This document shows, piece by piece, positions 1 through 4,889 of a stretch of 7,892 nucleotides of DNA (position 1 is its first letter; each line of letters starts with the position of its first letter). The notes under the pieces were generated by a model that saw only the letters and a program-made list of their open reading frames with translations, was not told where the DNA came from and made no database searches. Source of the stretch: Desulfobacterales bacterium (lineage in GTDB: Bacteria; Desulfobacterota; Desulfobacteria; Desulfobacterales; UBA11574); NCBI GenBank assembly GCA_012974475.1, contig JAAXQD010000040.1, positions 1 to 7,892 on the forward strand, written 5' to 3'. The position numbers were made by a program, and so were the translations under genes.

Positions 1-61
1 TCCCAGTTGTTTCGTTTGCAGAGCCGGTTGCGAAAGGAACCGCAAATCAGGCTGCTAAAAA

Positions 62-250
62 GTTCCTTTTGTCGCAGAAATCGCTTCTACGTTTAATGAA
101 CATAATCTATTAGACTACTTCATTAAAAACGCTAAGGCGACAAAAGAAGATAAAATATCATTACTACAACAATCAATCGACGATATCTTAGGTACATTCT
201 ACCGTCAAACATTGTTTGCGGCATATGAATTAGAAGCGCATGAACTTGTG
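62..250 (+). pseudogene. Internal fragment of M3-family oligoendopeptidase F
   Basis: Reading the frame that starts at base 59 gives about 63 residues that resemble the helical segment just after the HExxH zinc site of M3B oligoendopeptidases. Recognisable blocks are PFVAEIASTFNE, LLDYFIKNA, and DDILGTFYRQTLFAAYELEA ending in HELV. The full family protein is near 600 residues, so this is roughly a tenth of it, without the zinc-binding site. There is a stop at 56-58 and nothing resembling the peptidase before it. The frame is open through 250 and continues without interruption into recombinase sequence, so the junction is a clean in-frame fusion of unrelated fragments. The fragment is AT-rich with many TTA and AAA codons, unlike purA downstream, which suggests a foreign source. 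It is a remnant, not a working protease. Family assignment is from remembered motifs and has not been searched. Confidence 0.7.
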
Positions 251-652
251 AGCAAGAAAAAGGGGCTTGCCTTAGGTATAGGCGGGTTGCCGGAATACGT
301 TTTTACAAACAGAGAAGGCCGATTAATCGACAAGAACAATTGGCGTCGCAGAGTCTTTTATAAGGCGCTCAAAAAAGCAAAGCTCAGAAAAATTCGGATT
401 CATGATCTAAGGCATACTTATGCCACACTAAGAATATCCAAAGGTGATAATATTGCCGATGTTTCAAACCAACTCGGGCATCATTCCGTTAAATTAACGA
501 TGGATGTTTATTATCATTGGATGCCAGGCAAGAAGAAAGACGAAGTTGATGGGTTAGATGATCATGACTTCCTGCACCCATCTGCACCCTATGCGCACCC
601 TACCCTCTCAGAAAGCAAAAAAAGTTGCGAAGTAATCTCCACAACCTCTTGA
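251..652 (+). pseudogene. C-terminal catalytic fragment of tyrosine recombinase (integrase)
   Basis: About 133 residues match the C-terminal half of a phage or island-type tyrosine recombinase. The HxxR box is seen as HDLRH, followed by TYATLRISKGDNIADVS, then QLGHH (the second His/Trp position), and DVYYH with the nucleophile Tyr ten residues after the GH histidine. The N-terminal SAM-like arm domain and the first catalytic Arg (TGLRxGE box) are missing, replaced by peptidase sequence upstream. A TTG at 212 could open a 146-codon frame, but no Shine-Dalgarno sequence supports it and the protein would lack a catalytic Arg. The gene ends 6 bases from the 3' end of the tRNA-Arg gene, the usual place for an integrase at a tRNA attachment site. 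I infer that it is the leftover of an integrated element extending left of the window. Activity is very unlikely. Confidence 0.85.
617..650 (-). terminator. Intrinsic terminator of tRNA-Arg
   Basis: On the minus strand the core stem GTTGTGGAG / CTTCGCAAC (637-645 with 624-632, including G-U pairs) closes on the tetraloop ATTA and runs directly into seven T (623-617). With wobble pairs the stem can extend to 14 bp by using part of the T run. It starts 9 bases after the tRNA CCA end, so it fits as the tRNA terminator. It overlaps the last codons of the recombinase fragment on the other strand. Confidence 0.75.
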
Positions 653-658
653 TATCAT

Positions 659-736
659 TGGTGCGCCCGGCACGATTTGAACGTGCGACCTACGGATTCG
701 TAGTCCGGCGCTCTGTCCGGGCTGAGCTACGGGCGC
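659..736 (-). tRNA. tRNA-Arg (anticodon ACG), CCA encoded
   Basis: The minus strand folds as a full cloverleaf: acceptor GCGCCCG / CGGGCGC, D stem GCTC / GAGC, anticodon loop CTACGAA giving anticodon ACG, T arm GCACG-TTCAAAT-CGTGC, discriminator A and genomic CCA (661-659). The anticodon stem has one C-U mismatch at its outer pair (27-43), which is unusual but tolerable. The ACG anticodon reads CGN Arg codons only after A34 is deaminated to inosine by TadA, whose gene lies just upstream in divergent orientation. The 3' end faces the recombinase fragment, so the gene probably served as an integration site. Confidence 0.95.
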
Positions 737-763
737 ATGGAAATTTAATTGAAATTTGTACAA

Positions 764-792
764 TTAATAAGCTATAGAAAGATAGTTGTCAA
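764..792 (-). promoter_or_regulatory. Sigma-70-type promoter of tRNA-Arg
   Basis: On the minus strand a perfect -35 TTGACA (792-787) is followed after 17 bases by the -10-like TATTAA (769-764). Transcription would start near 757, about 20 bases before the tRNA 5' end. The 14-bp palindrome CAACCTTAAGGTTG (790-803) overlaps the edge of the -35 box. Confidence 0.7.
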
Positions 793-803
793 CCTTAAGG
801 TTG
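790..803. repeat. Perfect 14-bp palindrome at the tRNA-Arg -35 box
   Basis: CAACCTTAAGGTTG is its own reverse complement and overlaps the -35 hexamer of the tRNA-Arg promoter by three bases. It lies in the divergent region between tRNA-Arg and tadA. It could be an operator or may be chance; nothing else supports a regulator. Confidence 0.4.
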
Positions 804-818
804 CATAAAAAACTGCCC

Positions 819-850
819 ACGGTTCAGTAAAAGACCCCGTGAACCGTTTT
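819..850 (+). other. Hairpin with short T run upstream of tadA
   Basis: ACGGTTCA (819-826) pairs perfectly with TGAACCGT (840-847) around a 13-base loop, followed by TTTT including the last stem base. It resembles a weak terminator or attenuator. No gene is seen upstream on this strand, so it could shield tadA from readthrough or sit in a long tadA leader. The remainder of 740-962 shows only AT-rich DNA and no other gene. Confidence 0.4.
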
Positions 851-962
851 CAATGTTCCCAACTGGGTCAACTGAAAGTAACACCATTCTCTTGTTATTG
901 TTTTTTATGTTTTTTCGTAAGGTTATCCATATTTTTTTCACACTTAACTTTAACATTAGATT

Positions 963-1424
963 ATGCGTGAAATCCACACAGAATTCATGAATCTGGCTTT
1001 GGAGGAGGCTAAAAAAGCTGGACAAAAGGCCGAAGTTCCGATAGGAGCAGTACTTGTCGCCGAATCCGGGGACATCCTCTCTCGGTCACACAACCAGACC
1101 ATAAGCCTCGGAGACCCGACGGCACATGCCGAGATATTGACCCTGCGCGATGCAGCGCAAAAAGTTCTGAATTACCGATTGTTAAGCACGACCTTGTATG
1201 TTACCATTGAGCCCTGCATCATGTGCATGGGAGCGATTGTCCACGCTCGGGTGGCCCGGGTTGTTTTCGGTGCCCATGATCCCAAATGGGGCGCTGCCGG
1301 ATCGTTGTACAATTTCGCCGACGACCCTCGATTGAATCACCGGCCGGAAATCATGCATGGCATCTGTAAGGACGCGTGCAGGACGCTGATTCAGGATTTT
1401 TTTAGGGCAAAACGTTCAAGTTAA
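963..1424 (+). CDS. tadA: tRNA-specific adenosine deaminase TadA
   Basis: Zinc-dependent deaminase that converts A34 of tRNA-Arg(ACG) to inosine in the cytoplasm, so that one tRNA reads CGU, CGC and CGA. The 153-residue protein is close to the usual 150-170. The active-site motif is HAE (His55, Ala56, Glu57: zinc ligand and proton shuttle), and PCxxC follows as EPCIMC (zinc ligands Cys85 and Cys88). The early PIGAVLV block and the GAHDPKWGAAGS stretch are typical of TadA rather than cytidine deaminases. The ATG at 963 gives a normal N-terminus, but there is no Shine-Dalgarno sequence before it, only AT-rich DNA. The substrate tRNA lies 226 bases away, divergently transcribed. purA follows after 132 bases on the same strand with no strong terminator between, so co-transcription is possible. 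Identification is secure. Confidence 0.95.
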   Translation: MREIHTEFMNLALEEAKKAGQKAEVPIGAVLVAESGDILSRSHNQTISLGDPTAHAEILTLRDAAQKVLNYRLLSTTLYVTIEPCIMCMGAIVHARVARVVFGAHDPKWGAAGSLYNFADDPRLNHRPEIMHGICKDACRTLIQDFFRAKRSS

Positions 1425-1431
1425 ACAGGCC

Positions 1432-1459
1432 GCCCCCGGCACCATCGAGGATAGGGGGC
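1432..1459 (+). other. GC-rich hairpin between tadA and purA
   Basis: GCCCCC (1432-1437) can pair with GGGGGC (1454-1459) around a 16-base loop, 8 bases after the tadA stop. No T tract follows, so it is not a standard intrinsic terminator. It may be an mRNA-stabilising or pause structure, or may be incidental. Confidence 0.3.
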
Positions 1460-1544
1460 AGGCATACACATAATTCATAAATTTCAAAACTTTGATGATC
1501 CGTATTCATCGGTATCCAAAAAATCCCGTACCATTAAACCTTAA

Positions 1545-1550
1545 AAGGAG
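1545..1550 (+). promoter_or_regulatory. Strong ribosome binding site fixing the GTG start of purA
   Basis: AAGGAG ends six bases before GTG at 1557. The spacing and strength decide for this GTG as the start. No ATG in frame nearby would give the conserved N-terminus. Confidence 0.85.
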
Positions 1551-1556
1551 CCATAC

Positions 1557-2846
1557 GTGTCGAATATCGTAATTGTTGGAACTCAATGGGGTGATGAAGG
1601 CAAAGGTAAAATCGTGGACCTCCTGGCCGAATATGCCGATGTGGTTGTACGGTTTCAGGGCGGAAACAATGCAGGCCATACCATGGTGGTGGAGGGCGAA
1701 CAGTTTATCAGCCATTTGGTCCCTTCGGGCATTTTGCAGAAAAAAACCTGTCTTATCGGAAACGGCGTGGTGGTCGATCCTTCAGTCCTGGTGGAGGAAC
1801 TCGACAAATTAAAAAACAAGGGCATCGATACAGGGCCGAACCTGCTTAAAATCAGCGAAAAAGCCCATGTCATCATGCCCTATCACAAGCAGATCGATCT
1901 CGCCCGGGAAAAAATGAAGGGGGATCAAAAGATCGGCACCACCGGGCGCGGAATCGGCCCCTGCTACGAAGACAAGGCGTCCCGGAGGGGAATCCGATTC
2001 GTCGAACTCATCGATGCCGAGGTTTTCAAAGAAACGGTGCACGCCGTCCTCGAAGAAAAAAATTTCTATCTCAAACACTATCTCTCCGCTGAACCCTTGG
2101 ATCCGGAACCCATTGTCCAGCAGTACCAAGGTTATGCAGAAAGACTTGCACCCCACGTCGTCAACATCTCCATTGTCATGAACCAGGCCGTCAAAGCCGG
2201 GAAACAGATTCTGTTCGAGGGTGCACAGGGCACCCACCTCGACATCGATCACGGCACCTACCCTTTTGTCACGTCATCGAACACCGTGTCCGGCAATGCC
2301 TGCTGCGGCGCCGGTATCGGCCCCAAAGAGATCACCGGTGTTATCGGCATCGTAAAGGCCTATACGACCCGTGTGGGAAGGGGTCCGTTTCCCACGGAAC
2401 TTTTCGATGAAATCGGCGATACGATTCAGAAAAAAGGCGCGGAATTCGGCGCCACGACCGGGCGGAAGCGACGGTGCGGATGGCTGGACACCGTTCTACT
2501 GCAAAACGCAGTTCGCCTCAACGGCCTCACCGGTCTCGTTATTACCAAGCTGGACGTATTGGACGGCCTGGAGTCCCTTAAAATTTGTACCGGGTATGAA
2601 TACAACGGCGAGATCATTGACGACTTTCCGGCAAACCTGAAAATTCTAGGCGCCTGTAAACCCGTTTTCGAAACCCTTCCGGGGTGGCCGGAAGATATAT
2701 CCGGTCTTCGGAAACTAGAGAATCTTCCGAAGAATGCAAGACGCTATCTGGACCGAATCGAAGAACTCCTGGAAACACCCATCGATATCGTATCCGTCGG
2801 TCCTGGAAGGGAGGAGACGATCATCGTCAATCATCCTTTTACCTAA
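1557..2846 (+). CDS. purA: Adenylosuccinate synthetase
   Basis: Cytoplasmic GTP-dependent ligase joining IMP and aspartate to adenylosuccinate, the first committed step from IMP to AMP. The 429 residues match the family size (about 430). The N-terminal nucleotide loop GTQWGDEGKGK spans residues 8-18 with catalytic Asp13, and NNAGHTM gives catalytic His41. Further family blocks are GTTGRGIGP, EGAQGTHLDIDHGTYPFVT, TTRVGRGPFPTE, GATTGRKRRCGWLD, TKLDVLDG (guanine recognition) and VGPGREETI near the C-terminus. All key residues appear present and the frame is intact. It starts with GTG behind a strong AAGGAG. It may be transcribed with tadA, since the gap holds no clear terminator. tRNA-Pro follows downstream with its own promoter. 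Codon use is GC-richer than in the recombinase remnant. Confidence 0.98.
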   Translation: MSNIVIVGTQWGDEGKGKIVDLLAEYADVVVRFQGGNNAGHTMVVEGEQFISHLVPSGILQKKTCLIGNGVVVDPSVLVEELDKLKNKGIDTGPNLLKISEKAHVIMPYHKQIDLAREKMKGDQKIGTTGRGIGPCYEDKASRRGIRFVELIDAEVFKETVHAVLEEKNFYLKHYLSAEPLDPEPIVQQYQGYAERLAPHVVNISIVMNQAVKAGKQILFEGAQGTHLDIDHGTYPFVTSSNTVSGNACCGAGIGPKEITGVIGIVKAYTTRVGRGPFPTELFDEIGDTIQKKGAEFGATTGRKRRCGWLDTVLLQNAVRLNGLTGLVITKLDVLDGLESLKICTGYEYNGEIIDDFPANLKILGACKPVFETLPGWPEDISGLRKLENLPKNARRYLDRIEELLETPIDIVSVGPGREETIIVNHPFT

Positions 2847-2923
2847 ATACTGAACGAATTGTTATCGATGCGATGCCCCCGGAATCTGCTTTTAGATAAT
2901 GGGCGTTTTGGGAATTAAAAATA

Positions 2924-2952
2924 TTGACAATTCGTTGTCGAGGTCATAAAAG
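2924..2952 (+). promoter_or_regulatory. Probable promoter of tRNA-Pro
   Basis: A perfect -35 TTGACA (2924-2929) precedes tRNA-Pro. The -10 is less clear: TAAAAG at 17-base spacing (2947-2952) or CATAAA at 15-base spacing (2945-2950). The start would fall within about 10 bases of the mature tRNA 5' end. No purA terminator is obvious between 2847 and 2923. Confidence 0.55.
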
Positions 2953-2964
2953 GACGATATAAGT

Positions 2965-3041
2965 CGGGACGTGGCTCAGTCTGGTAGAGCACAGCGTTCG
3001 GGACGCTGGGGTCGGAGGTTCAAATCCTCTCGTCCCGACCA
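2965..3041 (+). tRNA. tRNA-Pro (anticodon CGG), CCA encoded
   Basis: Cloverleaf with acceptor CGGGACG / CGTCCCG, D stem GCTC / GAGC, anticodon stem CAGCG / CGCTG, loop TTCGGGA with anticodon CGG, T arm GGAGG-TTCAAAT-CCTCT, discriminator A and encoded CCA (3039-3041). The G after the anticodon (position 37) is typical of tRNA-Pro and is the TrmD methylation target. It reads the codon CCG. Confidence 0.95.
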
Positions 3042-3055
3042 ATTAAAACGATACG

Positions 3056-3086
3056 AAAAGCCGCAGTTTTAAAGCGGCTTTTTTTT
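3056..3086 (+). terminator. Intrinsic terminator of tRNA-Pro
   Basis: AAAAGCCGC (3056-3064) pairs with GCGGCTTTT (3074-3082) around a 9-base loop, followed by a T run to 3086. It lies 15 bases after the tRNA. On the minus strand it lies about 45 bases after the cheR stop and ends in only four T, so bidirectional use is possible but weaker. Confidence 0.85.
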
Positions 3087-3129
3087 ATGTCGATTATTAT
3101 CGTTGGCTGCAGGACCTAAAAACAGCGGG

Positions 3130-3936
3130 TTATTTTTCAGCCGTTCTACTGAAAACATACGGATACGGTTCAACCCCGGAAAGATCCGGCCTTTCAAAGG
3201 GGATCGATTCGTGGGATCCTATGATCAAGATCCCGCCGGGGACCAGACGAGACAGCACCTTTTCCAAAGCTTTTTTTTTCAGTTTTTCTTCATAATAGGT
3301 CAGAACGCTGTTTCGCAAAAAGACGATGTCAAAATCCCGACCCGGAGGGTCGGACAGAAGGTGGTGAATTCTCCAAGAAATGTTTTTTTTGAGGAATTTT
3401 TTCACCTGGAAAAGTTTTTTACCCGGCTTTTGCCTGAAATATTGGGATCGGATTTCCGGAGTGAGTTCTTTGAGACTTCCGTGAGAATAAATTCCAGCCC
3501 GTGCCCGCTGGAGATATGTTGGATTGAGGTCGGTGGCCGTCATCTCGAGACCCGGAAGATTCGAACAGGTCTTGCTTAAGCGGTCCCAGACGATCATGAA
3601 GCTGTACACTTCATCTCCGCATGCACATCCCGCCGACCAGACCGAAATTTTTTCGTCGCGTCTTTGGATAATTTTCGGCAGCAGGGTTTTTTCGAGGGTC
3701 TCCCAGAATCTTCGGTCCCGAAAAAAGCGACTGATGGACACGGTCATCAGGAGTTCGCACGCATGTCTCGTCTCATCGTTTTGTTCCAGCTCCGCCAGAA
3801 AGGCCGCCATCGTACGGTACCCGGATGCTGTCATATACCGGCCGATCCGCTTTTTAACCCCTTTTTTGACCTTGCGGTACCCTGACCAGGAAAATTCAAA
3901 TCGATTGAGAAGTTGTCGAAATTGCGCATCATTCAT
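3130..3936 (-). CDS. CheR-type chemoreceptor methyltransferase, solitary
   Basis: S-adenosylmethionine-dependent methyltransferase of the CheR family, which normally methylates glutamates of chemoreceptors at the cytoplasmic face of the membrane. At 268 residues it is slightly shorter than E. coli CheR (286). After a helical N-terminal domain comes RFFRD (residues 70-74, matching the CheR FFRD box), SAM motif I as WSAGCACGDEVYSF (100-113), the acidic ATDLNP (134-139), FDIVFLRNSVLTYY (202-215) in place of the usual FDxIxCRNVLIYF, and VPGGILIIGSHESI (232-245). The motifs are diverged but the SAM pocket looks complete. No receptor, CheA, CheW or CheB gene is in the window, so a non-canonical role is possible. 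Start ATG at 3936 has no good Shine-Dalgarno. On the same strand about 400 bases upstream is a sigma-54 promoter with a terminator between, so cheR may be expressed by readthrough or from its own unseen promoter. Confidence 0.85.
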   Translation of the reverse strand: MNDAQFRQLLNRFEFSWSGYRKVKKGVKKRIGRYMTASGYRTMAAFLAELEQNDETRHACELLMTVSISRFFRDRRFWETLEKTLLPKIIQRRDEKISVWSAGCACGDEVYSFMIVWDRLSKTCSNLPGLEMTATDLNPTYLQRARAGIYSHGSLKELTPEIRSQYFRQKPGKKLFQVKKFLKKNISWRIHHLLSDPPGRDFDIVFLRNSVLTYYEEKLKKKALEKVLSRLVPGGILIIGSHESIPFERPDLSGVEPYPYVFSRTAEK

Positions 3937-4086
3937 ACAATTATCTTTATCTTTGCCAGCGAATTGTGCAAGGGTTTTTTTCGAGTCTTCCTGTCAGAAA
4001 AATGTGGATCTGTTCAGGGAAAATACGGGTGGAAAAATAGGGAGAATCGTTTATGAACACAGAATGGTTTGAACATTTAAAAGGTT

Positions 4087-4109
4087 CTTCTCCAATTTAG
4101 TTGGAGAAG
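4087..4109. other. Perfect 9-bp hairpin between small RNA and cheR
   Basis: CTTCTCCAA (4087-4095) and TTGGAGAAG (4101-4109) form a perfect stem with a 5-base loop. Neither strand has a clean T run right after it. On the minus strand it would sequester a GGAG lying 12 bases before an ATG at 4076 that opens a 20-codon frame (to 4014). On the plus strand it overlaps the end of a 15-codon frame (4053-4100). Neither small frame has further support. Confidence 0.5.
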
Positions 4110-4140
4110 AGGGTCCAAGGGGGTAATTAGAAAACGCCAT

Positions 4141-4168
4141 AAAAAAGGGCGACCCTTATGGATCGCCC
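4141..4168 (-). terminator. Intrinsic terminator of the candidate small RNA
   Basis: On the minus strand GGGCGATCC (4168-4160) pairs with GGGTCGCCC (4155-4147) through nine pairs including one G-U, with tetraloop ATAA, followed by six T (4146-4141). On the plus strand the same stem has a C-A mismatch and no T run, so the direction is clearly minus. Confidence 0.85.
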
Positions 4169-4271
4169 CTATGTAAAGGTGGGGAAGATAGGTTGCCTCG
4201 CCAACAAAACCCTACCGATTTTCCTGGTTTCCCGCAATGCCGTTGTTAACACTGGGGTATATCTTTGCGTT

Positions 4272-4316
4272 TTATTTTTGTTTTGAAGATGCCCAGTAGA
4301 AAAGATGCACGCACAT
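4272..4316 (-). CDS. Possible 14-residue leader peptide MCVHLFYWASSKQK
   Basis: Within the candidate small RNA an ATG at 4316 opens 14 codons and a TAA at 4274-4272. AAGGA lies seven bases upstream of the ATG, a good ribosome binding site and better than that of cheR. The peptide contains Phe, Tyr and Trp in consecutive codons, plus Cys and His. It has no membrane segment. Codons 7-11 (Tyr to Ser) form the 5' arm of the first RNA stem, so ribosome position would decide which stem forms. This layout resembles amino-acid attenuator leaders, but no biosynthetic gene follows, only cheR. It may also be chance. Confidence 0.4.
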   Translation of the reverse strand: MCVHLFYWASSKQK

Positions 4317-4348
4317 CCGAGAATCCTTTTTTCTTTGCATTTAAAGAA

Positions 4349-4366
4349 ATGCTAAAATCGTGCCAA
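4349..4366 (-). promoter_or_regulatory. Sigma-54 promoter
   Basis: On the minus strand TTGGCACGATTTTAGCAT matches the sigma-54 consensus TTGGCACG-N4-TTGCA with one change (T to A) in the -12 element. GG and GC are 12 bases apart as required. It is followed by an A-rich stretch and places the transcript start near 4339. Such promoters need an enhancer-binding activator, and possible sites lie upstream. Confidence 0.75.
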
Positions 4367-4380
4367 GTATAACCCTCCAC

Positions 4381-4490
4381 TGACAATTTCTTTTTTAATA
4401 CTAATTTCAGATGGTTATAATATCTACGTTTTTTTTCCTACCCTTAAATTGACAATTTTCGGCAATCTACGTGTCATTTTTTGACAATTT
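4381..4490 (-). promoter_or_regulatory. Three TGACAATTT repeats, possible activator sites
   Basis: TGACAATTT occurs at 4381-4389, 4450-4458 and 4482-4490. TGTCA (4472-4476) with TGACA (4482-4486) forms an inverted repeat across five T. Relative to the predicted sigma-54 start near 4339 these lie around -45, -115 and -145. The two distal copies are in the range where NtrC-type activators bind. The regulator is unknown. Confidence 0.5.
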
Positions 4491-4679
4491 GAGGCATTTT
4501 TCAACGGGTGTCCCCTTGGGAACTTCAGGAAACAGGCAGATCCGGAGAACTCTGACCGGGTTCAAAAGACCAGATTTTTCAGGCAAAATAAAAAATGGAG
4601 TTTATATACAGCTGCAATCGTGATAGTGGGAAAGAAAAAAAGAAGCCGTTGCCATCTGTTATCGTCTGTTAACGGAACG

Positions 4680-4696
4680 TTGGGGCTTTGCCCCAA
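4680..4696. other. Perfect 7-bp GC-rich hairpin
   Basis: TTGGGGC (4680-4686) and GCCCCAA (4690-4696) with loop TTT. No T run follows on either strand, so it is not a standard terminator. It sits directly next to the inverted repeat that follows and may be part of the same intergenic repeat element. Confidence 0.45.
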
Positions 4697-4697
4697 T

Positions 4698-4792
4698 TGG
4701 AATAATGGAATGATGGGTTTGAAGGGGTTTTTTACCATTTAAATAGTTTATTTCCGTTCTTAGGCCCAATATTCCAGCATTCCATTCTTCCA
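4698..4792. repeat. Degenerate inverted repeat of TGGAAT units
   Basis: TGGAATAATGGAATGATGG (4698-4716) and the reverse complement of 4774-4792 agree at 17 of 19 positions, separated by 57 bases. Each arm is built of short TGGAAT-type units, and further ATTCC units follow to 4796. It looks like a non-coding repeat element (MITE-like or slippage-grown). The stretch 4500-4680 shows no gene or clear structure. No strong promoter was found for the HAD gene that follows. Confidence 0.5.
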
Positions 4793-4889
4793 TTCCGATG
4801 GCATAAACAGGTTGTCATTAAAAGATACGTGATTTCTTAAGTTGTAGAAATTCCGAGACGTTTAATTTCGCAAAATTTCGTTTCCGTTT

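Larger units (their letters stand above)
4141..4340 (-). ncRNA. Candidate sigma-54-driven structured small RNA / cheR leader
   Basis: A transcript of about 200 nt is bounded by a sigma-54 promoter (predicted start near 4339) and an intrinsic terminator at 4168-4141. Visible foldings on the minus strand are as follows. ACTGGG (4297-4292) pairs with CCCAGT (4256-4251), continued by ATCTT (4290-4286) with AAGAT (4265-4261). Alternatively CCC-CAGTG pairs with CATTG-C-GGG (4257-4250 with 4239-4231), using the same CCCAGT. Then AAACC pairs with GGTTT, GTTG with CAAC (4205-4202 with 4195-4192), and GGTAG with CTATC. CCCC (4184-4181) could also pair with GGGG at the foot of the terminator. The first stem lies over a short ORF. 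Since cheR follows on the same strand, this may be an attenuated leader or an independent RNA. No known RNA family was recognised. The element may occur in several copies in the genome. Confidence 0.6.

Noticed and set aside
1..58. Possible further gene fragment before the peptidase remnant
   Set aside because: All frames were read; none gave a recognisable protein, and the in-frame stop at 56-58 separates it from the peptidase frame.
795..1025. 76-codon minus-strand frame over the tRNA/tadA spacer
   Set aside because: It overlaps the tadA start, has a low-complexity composition and no recognisable domain or ribosome site.
1809..2252. 147-codon minus-strand frame within purA
   Set aside because: It is an antisense shadow of purA codon bias with no domain.
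3524..4072. 182-codon plus-strand frame opposite cheR
   Set aside because: It is the antisense shadow of a clear CheR gene; the composition is Ser/Arg-rich without motifs.
4191..4270. Resemblance of ACGCAAAG and the later GGCAACC to the c-di-GMP-I (GEMM) riboswitch
   Set aside because: Only short words match. The conserved upstream GCAAACC arm, the tetraloop/receptor and the required order of stems are not present, so I do not call it a riboswitch.
4606..4673. Short plus-strand frames in the 4500-4680 stretch
   Set aside because: There is no ribosome site, no recognisable sequence and lengths near 25 codons; not distinguishable from chance.
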